A stretch of DNA of 64,000 nucleotides from JAFGOG01 sp034429215. Its GTDB lineage: Bacteria > Chloroflexota > Anaerolineae > JAAYZQ01. The translations under genes and the position numbers were made by a program. The notes under the pieces were generated by a model that did no database searches, was not told the origin of the DNA, and saw only the letters and a program-made list of their open reading frames with translations. The stretch is from NCBI GenBank assembly GCA_034429215.1, contig DAOUGI010000127.1:1-64000 (forward strand), in the 5' to 3' direction. Below are positions 1 to 7,397 of the stretch, piece by piece. Numbering within the stretch: the first letter of the stretch is position 1; every line of letters starts with the position of its first letter.

Positions 1-308
1 ACAACCACATTGGCATTCCAACGGCTGACAGGTTCGACGGCGAGATCGATCTGCCGCACCTCAAGATCACCGTCAGCGATCACGAAAACAACCCCTTTGG
101 CATCCAGTGGATGCGATATTGGGACGACGCGCCCTATCCCGAGGTCGTCAAGAAGGTTGCCCACGTGGCATTCGAGGTCGACGATCTGGACGCCGCGCTG
201 ATCGGACAGAAGGTGCTCATCGCGCCGAACAGCCCGAGCCCGGGCGTGACGGTCGCCTTTATCGAGGTGAACGGAGCGCCGGTGGAGCTGTTGCATAAAG
301 ATGACTGA
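1..308 (+). CDS. VOC (glyoxalase/bleomycin-resistance fold) family protein, 3' part
   Basis: The reading frame is already open at base 3 and ends with TGA at 306-308, so only the last 101 residues are in the window. It begins N-H-I-G-I-P, typical of the first beta strand of a VOC repeat (His as a possible metal ligand). The second half reads V-A-H-V-A-F-E-V-D-D-L and later V-A-F-I-E-V-N-G-A-P-V-E-L-L, where the closing Glu is the usual last metal-ligand position. That pattern of paired betaalphabetabetabeta units is what identifies the family. VOC proteins cover dioxygenases, isomerases, lyases and resistance proteins, so no substrate can be given. The missing 5' end lies before the window. 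Confidence 0.75.
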   Translation, partial: NHIGIPTADRFDGEIDLPHLKITVSDHENNPFGIQWMRYWDDAPYPEVVKKVAHVAFEVDDLDAALIGQKVLIAPNSPSPGVTVAFIEVNGAPVELLHKDD

Positions 309-365
309 CCGTCCGTTCCGACCGACCAGTCCAAACAAGGTTACCATAACCTTCGTTGCCTTTGC

Positions 366-384
366 CCGTACCTGTCCGGTACGG
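366..384. repeat. Small perfect hairpin in the intergenic gap
   Basis: CCGTACC at 366-372 and GGTACGG at 378-384 form a 7-bp perfect stem with loop TGTCC, between the VOC gene and the kinase-like gene. No T-run follows, so it is a weak terminator candidate at best. Confidence 0.35.
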
Positions 385-433
385 ATAGGTATGCCCTTTG
401 TGGTTAGGCAATTTTAAAGGAGCCATCTAGCCA

Positions 434-1057
434 ATGCCAAAACTTACCCCCAAAGTCATCCTGGAAGGCACCCGCCTGACGTTCAAGACGGACATAGCCT
501 TTGCGCTTAACGAACACCCGCGGATCGTCGGCCCGCGCAAGTACCGCTACCACTCGCCGCTCATCTCGGCCGAGTGGTGCGCCTTTACCAACTTTCCCTG
601 GGGGCGGGGGCTGATCAACTTTGAGCCGCAGGAAGAGGAGCTGGCCCTGGAAACCTACCGGACCTGGGTGCGGCTGTTCGAGCTGCAGCGCTACTATTCG
701 TGGATCGTCGATCGCTTTCACATTTCTACCCAGATGTACCAGTTGCGCACCTACGGCAAGCGCTACGACTTTGGCTGGCTCGAAGACAGGATACGGCCGT
801 TGGGCTTTCGCCTGGTGTTTTGCACCCGGACGCCAGAGTCTTTTGAAGCGGCCAGGGCAGAACGGCTCAAGGTGTCCGGCAACCCGTCTCAGTATAGCCA
901 CCTCCAGGTGTTCGTAGAGGAACAGGAGCTCATCCAAAAGCTGGTCGGCGAATCGACGCTGCCAACCTTCACCGTGGATATCTCTGACAACAACGTTCCG
1001 GCCGCCGTCGAGCGGATCGCCGACTGGCTGGAGCAAACGGGCGGCTTGTACATGTAA
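434..1057 (+). CDS. Thymidylate-kinase-like P-loop protein with a degenerate Walker A
   Basis: The 207-residue product starts at ATG 434 behind AAGGAG near 416-422. The N-terminus (V-I-L-E-G-T-R-L-T-F-K-T-D) sits where dTMP/deoxynucleoside kinases carry E-G-x-x-x-x-G-K-S/T. Here the last Gly of the P-loop is Phe, although Lys-Thr is kept. A D-R-F-H-I-S-T-Q-M-Y segment near residue 92 matches the DR-x-x-x-S motif of thymidylate-kinase-like enzymes, and an R-rich lid-like stretch (A-A-R-A-E-R-L) follows near 143. Length fits the family. It could be an active nucleoside/nucleotide kinase variant or a non-catalytic relative. The next gene starts 20 bp downstream on the same strand, suggesting co-transcription. 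Confidence 0.5.
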   Translation: MPKLTPKVILEGTRLTFKTDIAFALNEHPRIVGPRKYRYHSPLISAEWCAFTNFPWGRGLINFEPQEEELALETYRTWVRLFELQRYYSWIVDRFHISTQMYQLRTYGKRYDFGWLEDRIRPLGFRLVFCTRTPESFEAARAERLKVSGNPSQYSHLQVFVEEQELIQKLVGESTLPTFTVDISDNNVPAAVERIADWLEQTGGLYM

Positions 1058-1077
1058 GCGAGGCCAATGGGCATAGC

Positions 1078-1638
1078 ATGGAGATCACCAAGACGTTTTA
1101 CGCGCCTGATCGAAAAGCCTGGCGAGATTGGCTGAAGGAGCATTACCAGGACGAAAAAGAGATCTGGCTGGTCTATTACCGCAAGCAGACAGGCGAGCCC
1201 CGCATCGCCTACAATGACGCCGTCGAAGAGGCGCTCTGTTTCGGTTGGATCGACAGCACCGTCAAGCATCTGGACGAGGAACGGATTGCCCAGAGGTTCT
1301 CTCCTCGGAGACCAGGGAGCGGATACTCACAGACCAACAAGGAAAGGCTGTGGTGGCTGATGGCGCGGGATCGAGTGATGCCGGAGGTTTTGGCGGCCCT
1401 GGGCGACATCTGCACGGAAGAGTTTGAGATCCCCGCCGATATTCTGCAAGCCCTGCAAGCAAATGAGCAGGCCTGGCAGAACTTTCAGCGCTTTTCCGGG
1501 TCATATCAACGCATCCGGGTGGCATACGTCGATACAGCCAGGGAGCGGCCCACAGAGTTTGAAAAACGGCTAAATCACCTTGTCCGGATGACGGAGCAGA
1601 ACAAGCAGTTCGGACATGACATCGAAAAGTATTATTAA
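1078..1638 (+). CDS. YdeI/OmpD-associated family protein
   Basis: The 186-residue cytosolic protein has the family pattern F-Y-A-P-D-R-K-A-W-R-x-W-L at the N-terminus, E-I-W-L-V-Y-Y-R-K near residue 25, and E-E-A-L-C-F-G-W-I-D-S near residue 47. It then has the R-F-S-P-R-R-P-G-S-x-Y-S-x-x-N block near 75-88. These are the signatures of YdeI-like proteins, whose biochemical role is not settled; some members are linked to peptide or bacteriocin resistance. It lies between the kinase-like gene and the isochorismatase-type gene with short gaps, so an operon is plausible. No signal peptide or membrane segment is seen. Confidence 0.75.
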   Translation: MEITKTFYAPDRKAWRDWLKEHYQDEKEIWLVYYRKQTGEPRIAYNDAVEEALCFGWIDSTVKHLDEERIAQRFSPRRPGSGYSQTNKERLWWLMARDRVMPEVLAALGDICTEEFEIPADILQALQANEQAWQNFQRFSGSYQRIRVAYVDTARERPTEFEKRLNHLVRMTEQNKQFGHDIEKYY

Positions 1639-1669
1639 GCCAAGGCAGGTCATATAACAGGAGGAACCC

Positions 1670-2167
1670 ATGAAACCGGCTCTGTTAGTTATCGACGTTC
1701 AGAAAGCGTTCTTTGACATTGACCCGGCGACGACCCAATCGTTGAACAACGCCATCGAGTATATCAACGCGGCTATCGCCATGTTCAGGGAAAAGGGGCT
1801 GCCGGTCATCTCTGTGCAGCACATGGAAAAAGAGGATGGGCTGGTGCCGGGCACGGCCGGGTTTGACCTGCCCGAGGCGCTCAAGATCCTCCCCTCGGAC
1901 CTGCACATCGTCAAGACCTACGGCAATTCGTTCAACAAGACGCCGCTGGAGGGGGAGCTGCGCAAGCTCGGGGTGGACACGGTGATCGTCACCGGCTTTT
2001 GCGCCGAGTATTGCGTGCTGTCCACCTGCCGAGGCGCCGAGGACGTCGACCTGATGCCGATCGTCCTGCGGGGCTCGCTGGCCAGCGGCTCGGCGGAAAA
2101 TATCAGGTTCGTGGAGAGCATCAACGACGTCATCTCCTACCAGGCTTTGAAGAAGGTACTGGGGTGA
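1670..2167 (+). CDS. Isochorismatase-like cysteine hydrolase
   Basis: The 165-residue product starts at ATG 1670, 8 bp behind a clear AGGAGG. The cysteine-hydrolase triad is visible: Asp9 in L-L-V-I-D-V-Q, Lys82 in I-V-K-T-Y-G-N-S-F, and Cys115 in V-T-G-F-C-A-E-Y-C-V-L-S-T. The family hydrolyses amides or vinyl ethers (nicotinamide, N-carbamoyl compounds, isochorismate), and the sequence does not choose among these. The stop codon overlaps the GTG start of the next gene (GTGA at 2164-2167), a translational-coupling arrangement. This suggests the hydrolase and the following alpha/beta hydrolase are made together. Confidence 0.85.
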   Translation: MKPALLVIDVQKAFFDIDPATTQSLNNAIEYINAAIAMFREKGLPVISVQHMEKEDGLVPGTAGFDLPEALKILPSDLHIVKTYGNSFNKTPLEGELRKLGVDTVIVTGFCAEYCVLSTCRGAEDVDLMPIVLRGSLASGSAENIRFVESINDVISYQALKKVLG

Positions 2168-3030
2168 CATTGGAAGCCAAGTCTCGAATATGCAGCTACG
2201 TCGAGCTTTCCAATCAGGTAAGGCTCCCCTATGTCGAGCAGGGAGACCCATCGGGCGTTCCCGTGCTGCTGCTGCACGGTTTCGCCGACTCGTGGCGATC
2301 GTTCGATCTGGCGCTGCCTCATCTGCCCGCGTCTATCCACGCCATTGCCCTGACGCAAAGGGGCCACGGCGATGCGAGCCGCCCCCGGACGGGCTATCGT
2401 TCTCACGAATTGGCGGCAGATCTGGCGGCATTCATGGACGCTCTCCATCTTGAGGCTGCCGTCATCGTCGGGGCTTCCTCGGGTGGCATCGTCGCCCAGC
2501 GTTTTGCGATCGATTACCCCGAGCGCACCCTGGGGCTCGTGCTGGCCGGCTCGCCCGTCACCCTGCGAAACAAGCCAAGCGCGAGAGAGCTTTGGGACTC
2601 GACCATCTCCAAGCTGACGGATCCAGTCGATCCGGCGTTCGTGCGCAGGTTTGCTGAAGGCTGGCTGTCCCTGCCGGTGCCGCCGGCATTCTTTGAGGCC
2701 ATGGTTCAGGAGAGCCTGAAGGTCCCGGCGCACGTGTGGAAAGCGGCAATCGCAAGCCTCCTGACAGAGGATCACTCGGCTGAGCTCGACAAGATTAAAG
2801 CCCTCACTCTCATCATCTGGGGCGATCAGGACGCCTTCACCAAGAGCGATCAGGAGGTCCTCACGGCAGCAATCGCGGGCTCGCGGTTCGTGGTGTATCC
2901 CGGCGCCGGGCACTCGCCGCATTGGGAGGAGCCGGAGCGTTTCGCGTCCGATCTCGCGGCCTTGATCGAGACCGCAGCAATCGTGGCCAGAGCGCTGCCG
3001 TCTCGCCAGACGAGGACGCCGGCCGGGTGA
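2164..3030 (+). CDS. Alpha/beta hydrolase
   Basis: The 288-residue protein is read from GTG 2164, which overlaps the upstream stop. The open frame extends further 5', but that part only shadows the upstream gene. Fold signatures: V-L-L-L-H-G-F-A-D-S-W oxyanion region near residue 37, nucleophile elbow G-A-S-S-G with Ser105, the acid in I-I-W-G-D-Q-D near 220, and His in G-A-G-H-S-P-H-W-E-E-P near 247. These give a complete Ser-Asp-His triad. It resembles small-molecule esterases and haloalkane-dehalogenase-like or 3-oxoadipate-lactonase-like enzymes. The substrate cannot be deduced. It is a cytosolic enzyme without a signal sequence. Confidence 0.85.
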   Translation: MTLEAKSRICSYVELSNQVRLPYVEQGDPSGVPVLLLHGFADSWRSFDLALPHLPASIHAIALTQRGHGDASRPRTGYRSHELAADLAAFMDALHLEAAVIVGASSGGIVAQRFAIDYPERTLGLVLAGSPVTLRNKPSARELWDSTISKLTDPVDPAFVRRFAEGWLSLPVPPAFFEAMVQESLKVPAHVWKAAIASLLTEDHSAELDKIKALTLIIWGDQDAFTKSDQEVLTAAIAGSRFVVYPGAGHSPHWEEPERFASDLAALIETAAIVARALPSRQTRTPAG

Positions 3031-3063
3031 TCGGCGGCCGGCGGACCAGATTGGAGGCGCGTC

Positions 3064-3420
3064 GTGACGCTTGACGAGTTCTTTGCCGGGCAGCCAGAGT
3101 CGCGGCGGATATTCGACGCCCTGCACGCCGCGGTCGACGCCCTGGGGCCGGCCGAGGTGCGGGTGACCAAGAGCCAGGTCGCCTTTCGGCGGCGGAGGGC
3201 GTTCGCCTGGGCGTGGATGCCCGGCGCCTACCTCCACGGCCAGGTGGCTCCGCTGGTGCTGACGGTGTCGCTCCGGCGCCGCGACCCGTCGCGGCGCTGG
3301 AAGGAGGTGGTCGAGCCCTACCCGGGCCGCTTTACCCACCACCTGGAGCTGCGCTCCCCCGCCGAGATCGACGGCGAGGTTCGCGCCTGGCTGGAGGAGG
3401 CGCGGGTGGGGGCGGGATAA
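3064..3420 (+). CDS. DUF5655 domain protein
   Basis: The 118-residue protein starts at GTG 3064. The layout is M-T-L-D-E-F-F-A-G-Q-P-E-S, then a helix with V-D-A-L-G-P-A-E-V-R-V-T-K-S-Q-V-A-F-R-R-R-R near residues 24-45, then F-A-W-A-W-M-P and a C-terminal H-H-L-E-L-R-S-P-A-E-I-D. These match the DUF5655 family of small proteins of unknown function. The Arg-rich central strand is typical. It is the last gene of the first cluster, and a 300-bp gene-free gap follows. Confidence 0.7.
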   Translation: MTLDEFFAGQPESRRIFDALHAAVDALGPAEVRVTKSQVAFRRRRAFAWAWMPGAYLHGQVAPLVLTVSLRRRDPSRRWKEVVEPYPGRFTHHLELRSPAEIDGEVRAWLEEARVGAG

Positions 3421-3443
3421 ATAGTGCGGCACACCGACTCGCC

Positions 3444-3486
3444 GTAGTAACGACTTTTTCCTCGCGAAAAGTCAAGTCGCCACTAC
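3444..3486. repeat. Imperfect palindromic element
   Basis: GTAGTAACGACTTTT at 3444-3458 faces AAAAGTCAAGTCGCCACTAC at 3467-3486. The arms match except for a short insertion and two changes, giving a long imperfect hairpin. The GTAGTGGCGACTT core on the bottom strand resembles the arm of the hairpin at 28677-28723, so the two could be members of one dispersed palindrome family. Confidence 0.5.
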
Positions 3487-3583
3487 AAAGAAGACCGGCT
3501 GGGCCGTCGTGAACGCGATGGGGGCAGGCGGCGTTAATCCTGTGGATGAATGCGTGCAGGGCAGGATCTACCCCTCACCCCAG

Positions 3584-3605
3584 CCCTCTCCCCAAGGGGA
3601 GAGGG
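3584..3605. repeat. Perfect 10-bp palindrome (CCCTCTCCCC..GGGGAGAGGG)
   Basis: CCCTCTCCCC at 3584-3593 and GGGGAGAGGG at 3596-3605 are exact reverse complements separated by AA. It lies 30 bp upstream of the protease promoter and downstream of the DUF5655 gene. No T-run follows. Similar C/T-rich palindromes are common intergenic repeats; a role as terminator is possible but unproven. Confidence 0.5.
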
Positions 3606-3635
3606 AGTAGGGACAGGGCACAAATCTGGCCGTCT

Positions 3636-3664
3636 TTGACTTTTCTATCCGTCCGTGATAAGAT
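3636..3664 (+). promoter_or_regulatory. Predicted promoter of the first subtilase
   Basis: TTGACT at 3636-3641, a 17-bp spacer, then TAAGAT at 3659-3664, preceded by TG at 3656-3657 (extended -10). It would start transcription about 50 bases before the ATG at 3721, which has GGAGGAG at 3710-3716. Confidence 0.6.
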
Positions 3665-3720
3665 GGGCACTGTTTAAAACCGCCCGGGGTGATGCCGGGT
3701 AATACCTATGGAGGAGCTAA

Positions 3721-6700
3721 ATGCACAAAACACTGCGGTTCGTTGTCTGGCTGGCGTTCGCTGCGCTGCTGGTGGTCGCTCCGGTGGCCATCGCCGCGCC
3801 AACGGCGGCCCCATCCCGGTCTGGTCTGGCCCCATTCGATCCCTACATTCTCAAGATGATCGAGCAGGACGGCCAGGCCAATTTTTTTGTCGTGCTCAAG
3901 ATCCAGGCCGACCTGTCGGCCGCCGAAAAGATGGCTACCAAGGAAGCCAAGGGCCAGTATGTCTTTGACGCGCTGACCGAAGTGGCGGCCAAGACCCAGG
4001 GGCCGATCGTCGCGGCTCTGAATGCCGAAAAGGCCACGTTCAAGCCCTTGTGGATCCGCAATATGATCAAGGTAAACAGCGACAAGGCGCTGCTCCTTGA
4101 GATGGCCGCCCGGCCCGACGTGGCCGAGATCATCTACGAGTATCCGGCTACCCCCGACGTGGTGGGCAAGGGAACCGTCGACCAATCGGCCAAGGCGCCC
4201 GAGGCGCCCGAGTGGGGCATCACCCGCGTCGGCGCCCCCGACGTGTGGGCCCTGGGCATTACCGGTGCCGGCGCGGTGGTCGGCGACCTGGACACCGGCG
4301 TGCAGTGGGATCACCCGGCGCTGATCAACGCCTACCGGGGCAACCTGGGCGGCGGCTCTTACAACCACAACTATAACTGGTACGACGGCGGCCACACGAC
4401 CGTGCCGGTCGATTATGACTCGCACGGCACACACACGATGGGCACGATCGTCGGCCTCGACGGGGCCAACCAGATCGGCATGGCGCCCGGCGCCAAGTGG
4501 ATCGCCTGCCCCGGCATCGGCAGCCCTTACGTCGGCCCGTTCGAGTGCTTCCAGTTCTTCATGGCGCCCACCGACCTGGCGGGCAACAACCCGGACCCGT
4601 CGCTGGCGCCGCACGTTATCAGCAACTCGTGGAGCAGCGCCGGCACCGACTATCACGCTGCCATCCAGACGCTGTATGCGGCCGGCATCTTTTTCTCCAA
4701 ATCGGCCGGCAACACCGGCTCCCAGTGCGGGACGATCACCAACCCCGGCCAATGGCCGGAGGTGACCGCCGCTGCCGCCTTTGCCAACGGCGATACGATC
4801 GCCAGCTTTTCCAGCCGCGGCCCGGTGACCATCGGCTATGACCAGTTCGTCAAGCCTGACATCGCCGCGCCGGGCGTTAGCGTCCGGTCCAGCATCCCCG
4901 GCAGCACCTACGGGTCGATGCAGGGCACCAGCATGGCCTGCCCGCACGTCACCGGCGCGGTAGCGCTGCTCATCTCGGCCAACCCCGCGCTGGCCGGCAA
5001 GATCGACGTCCTGCAGATGCTGTTGAAGATGAACGCCGAGCCCAAGGTCAGCAACCAGTGCGCGCCGTTCGTCGACGTTCCGAACGACGTGTGGGGCTAC
5101 GGCATCCTCGACATACACGCCGCCGTCCTGGCCGCGCAGACCGTCGCCGTGGGCGGCATCCAGGGCACGGTAACCGACAGCTCGACGTCGGCGCCGATCG
5201 AGGGAGCAGCCCTGACCTTTACGCACGCGGGCAACGGCTGGCCGCTGACCGGCGCCTCGGCTGCCGACGGCAGCTACAGCCGCTCGCTGCCGGCCGCCAG
5301 CTACGACGTGACGGCCAACCACTATGGCTACCTGCCCGAGGAAAACCTGGGCGTGGCCGTGTCGGCAGGCGCCACCACCACCCTCAACATCGCCATGGAC
5401 TCGGCCCCGATCTGGACCGTCTCGGGCCTGGTGGACGAGGAGGGCACCGGCGTCCCGCTGGAGGCCAGCATCCTGTTCGGCAACACCCCGGTAACCGCCA
5501 ACACGGACCCGGCCACCGGCCTGTACAGCGCCGACGTGGCCCAGGGCACCTGGTGGATGGACGTGCGCAGCGCCGGCCACACCCGCGAGGTGCTCCAGGT
5601 GACCGTGGACGGCGACCTGACCGAGAACTTTTCTCTGACGCCGATCCAGAACTATTACATGCGCTCGGGCGCCGAGTGCGGCCCGACCTTTAACTGGATC
5701 GACGCTACCGGCGGCACGGTGCGCAACCTGAGCGATGACTCTAATGTCTATGTCACCCTGCCCACGGGCCGGTCGTTCACCTTCTACGGCAACACCTACA
5801 CCAGCCTGTACGTCGTCTCAAACGGCATCATCGTCTTTGGCACCTCGAACAGCAAGTGGAGCGGCCCGATCCCCGACCCGGCCACGCCTAACAACGGCAT
5901 CTATGCCTTTAGCACCGACCTGGACCCCCTGAGCGGCGCGCAGGGCAAGATCTACACCCACTATGTGGACGATCGCTACTTTGTGATCGAATGGCACCAA
6001 GTGGAGCACTATCCCAGCGGCAATCCGGAAACGTTCGAGATCGTGCTCGACCTGGACACCGGCAAGGTGACGATCCAGTACCTCACGGTCAGCAACGTGG
6101 CCGACGCCGTGTCGGGCGTGGAAAACTCGACCGGCACCGAGGCGACGCAGTACGCCTATGCCGACCCGGCGCTGATCGACGACGGCATGGCGGTCGACTT
6201 TTACCCGATGTTTAGCACGCCGCCGCCCACCGGCGGGCCGGGCAACCTGCACGGCGTCGTGACCGACGCGGTCAGCGGCGACCCGATCGAGGGCGCGACC
6301 GTCACCGCTCTGTCGTTCACCACCGGCGAGTCGTTGGTGTATACCACCGGCGCGGACGGCGTCTACTCGGACACGGTGTGCGCCGACTGGTACGATCTGA
6401 CCGCCGAAGCCACCGACTATTACTCGAACACGGTCGAGCAAGTAGTGGTGCGCGCCAACGCCGAGACGGTGCAGGACATTGCCCTGCAGCCGCTGCCGTG
6501 CGACGACGTGACGCTGCTCGACTTTGACTGGTCGCCGGCCAATCCGTTCATGGGCCTGCCGGTGACCTTTACCGCGACCGCGGCCGGAACCGAGCCGATC
6601 GACTTTGCCTGGGACTTTGGCGACGGCGGCACGGGCTCTGGGGTCGAAGTGGCGCACACCTACGCGCTGACCGGCACCTATACCGTCATCCTGACCGCGT

Positions 6701-6807
6701 CGAACCGATGCAGTGAGGAGAGCGTGCAGTATGACGTCGTGGTTAGCCCGACGCCGGTGCTGCACTACACTTACCTGCCGCTGGTGTTCAAGGGCTATAC
6801 GCCCTAG
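3721..6807 (+). CDS. Secreted multidomain subtilisin-like serine protease (S8) with C-terminal Y-L-P-L-V-F-K tail
   Basis: The 1028-residue product has a signal peptide (residues 1-26, ending A-I-A-A). A propeptide-like domain covers about 45-145, followed by an S8 peptidase with Asp191 (D-L-D-T-G), His235 (S-H-G-T-H-T) and Ser404 (G-T-S-M-A-C-P-H). An oxyanion Asn lies in S-A-G-N-T-G. C-terminal to the protease are two carboxypeptidase-regulatory-like beta domains (about 478-640) and a NIDO-like region (about 645-835, with V-V-S-N-G-I-I-V-F-G and V-E-N-S-T-G-T). A third regulatory-like domain (about 838-915) and a PKD domain with W-D-F-G-D-G-G (about 920-1010) follow. The protein ends H-Y-T-Y-L-P-L-V-F-K-G. 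It is expected to degrade extracellular protein at the cell surface. It has its own promoter and terminator, so it is probably monocistronic. Confidence 0.93.
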   Translation: MHKTLRFVVWLAFAALLVVAPVAIAAPTAAPSRSGLAPFDPYILKMIEQDGQANFFVVLKIQADLSAAEKMATKEAKGQYVFDALTEVAAKTQGPIVAALNAEKATFKPLWIRNMIKVNSDKALLLEMAARPDVAEIIYEYPATPDVVGKGTVDQSAKAPEAPEWGITRVGAPDVWALGITGAGAVVGDLDTGVQWDHPALINAYRGNLGGGSYNHNYNWYDGGHTTVPVDYDSHGTHTMGTIVGLDGANQIGMAPGAKWIACPGIGSPYVGPFECFQFFMAPTDLAGNNPDPSLAPHVISNSWSSAGTDYHAAIQTLYAAGIFFSKSAGNTGSQCGTITNPGQWPEVTAAAAFANGDTIASFSSRGPVTIGYDQFVKPDIAAPGVSVRSSIPGSTYGSMQGTSMACPHVTGAVALLISANPALAGKIDVLQMLLKMNAEPKVSNQCAPFVDVPNDVWGYGILDIHAAVLAAQTVAVGGIQGTVTDSSTSAPIEGAALTFTHAGNGWPLTGASAADGSYSRSLPAASYDVTANHYGYLPEENLGVAVSAGATTTLNIAMDSAPIWTVSGLVDEEGTGVPLEASILFGNTPVTANTDPATGLYSADVAQGTWWMDVRSAGHTREVLQVTVDGDLTENFSLTPIQNYYMRSGAECGPTFNWIDATGGTVRNLSDDSNVYVTLPTGRSFTFYGNTYTSLYVVSNGIIVFGTSNSKWSGPIPDPATPNNGIYAFSTDLDPLSGAQGKIYTHYVDDRYFVIEWHQVEHYPSGNPETFEIVLDLDTGKVTIQYLTVSNVADAVSGVENSTGTEATQYAYADPALIDDGMAVDFYPMFSTPPPTGGPGNLHGVVTDAVSGDPIEGATVTALSFTTGESLVYTTGADGVYSDTVCADWYDLTAEATDYYSNTVEQVVVRANAETVQDIALQPLPCDDVTLLDFDWSPANPFMGLPVTFTATAAGTEPIDFAWDFGDGGTGSGVEVAHTYALTGTYTVILTASNRCSEESVQYDVVVSPTPVLHYTYLPLVFKGYTP

Positions 6808-6827
6808 GGCAGGATCGTAAAAACGGC

Positions 6828-6876
6828 AGATGGACGCAGCCGGAGGCAAGCCTTCCGACTGCGTCCATCTCTTTTT
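6828..6876 (+). terminator. Rho-independent terminator after the first subtilase
   Basis: The arms are 6828-6844 and 6854-6870: a 17-bp stem beginning AGATGGACGCAG with a single mismatch. CTTTTT at 6871-6876 follows. It lies 21 bp after the protease stop and directly abuts the next reading frame. Confidence 0.85.
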
Positions 6877-7383
6877 ATGGAGCGCAACTTGAAAATCCGA
6901 CCCATTCTGGCAAGCGATGAGCAAGGGATGGTCCGGCTTGTCGGCGAATTTCGCATGTCATTGGCCCAACTACGAGGCCAGGGCCGCAGAGTGGATCTCG
7001 CGGCAGCTAGCGAAGAATTGGCCGAGTATGTGGGGAAAGGTTTCCCGATCTATGCAGCGGAGAGTGAGGCGGGAACCCTGGTTGGGTATTTGGTTTGCCG
7101 TGTCGATGGGGATGTGGTCTGGGCGGAATCCCTTTATGTAGCGCCGGAATACCGGCGGCAGGGAGTCGGATCGTCTTTGTATGCCGCAGCAGAACGCCTG
7201 GCCCAAGAGCTCGGCGGCGATACCCTTTACAATTGGGTTGATCCGAACAACGACAAGATCATCCGTTTCTTGCAAAAGCGCGGGTACACAGTGCTAAACC
7301 TGATCGAGCTGCGTCGGGCTCACCCCGAAGAAGAAATGACGCAGAAAATTGGCGTGGGGACGAATGAGTTTGATTGCCGTTAG
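6877..7383 (+). CDS. GNAT family N-acetyltransferase
   Basis: The product is a single-domain GNAT protein of about 168 residues. It has L-K-I-R-P-I-L at the start, the V-A-P-E-Y-R-R-Q-G-V-G-S-S-L acetyl-CoA loop (R/Q-x-x-G-x-G/A) near residues 88-101, and a final N-W-V-D-P-N-N-D-K-I-I-R-F-L-Q-K-R-G-Y segment. The substrate is unknown. The ATG at 6877 touches the terminator T-run. A TTG at 6889 has GGAG (6879-6882) six bases upstream and begins exactly at the GNAT domain, so the true start may be 6889. Translation from 6877 would leave no room for a ribosome site. It sits between two paralogous proteases, and its stop lies just before the RBS of the second one. Confidence 0.82.
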   Translation: MERNLKIRPILASDEQGMVRLVGEFRMSLAQLRGQGRRVDLAAASEELAEYVGKGFPIYAAESEAGTLVGYLVCRVDGDVVWAESLYVAPEYRRQGVGSSLYAAAERLAQELGGDTLYNWVDPNNDKIIRFLQKRGYTVLNLIELRRAHPEEEMTQKIGVGTNEFDCR

Positions 7384-7397
7384 GCAGTGGAGGAAAT

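Noticed and set aside
3706..5580. A 624-codon open frame on the minus strand
   Set aside because: Antisense shadow of the first subtilase, caused by codon bias in GC-rich DNA.
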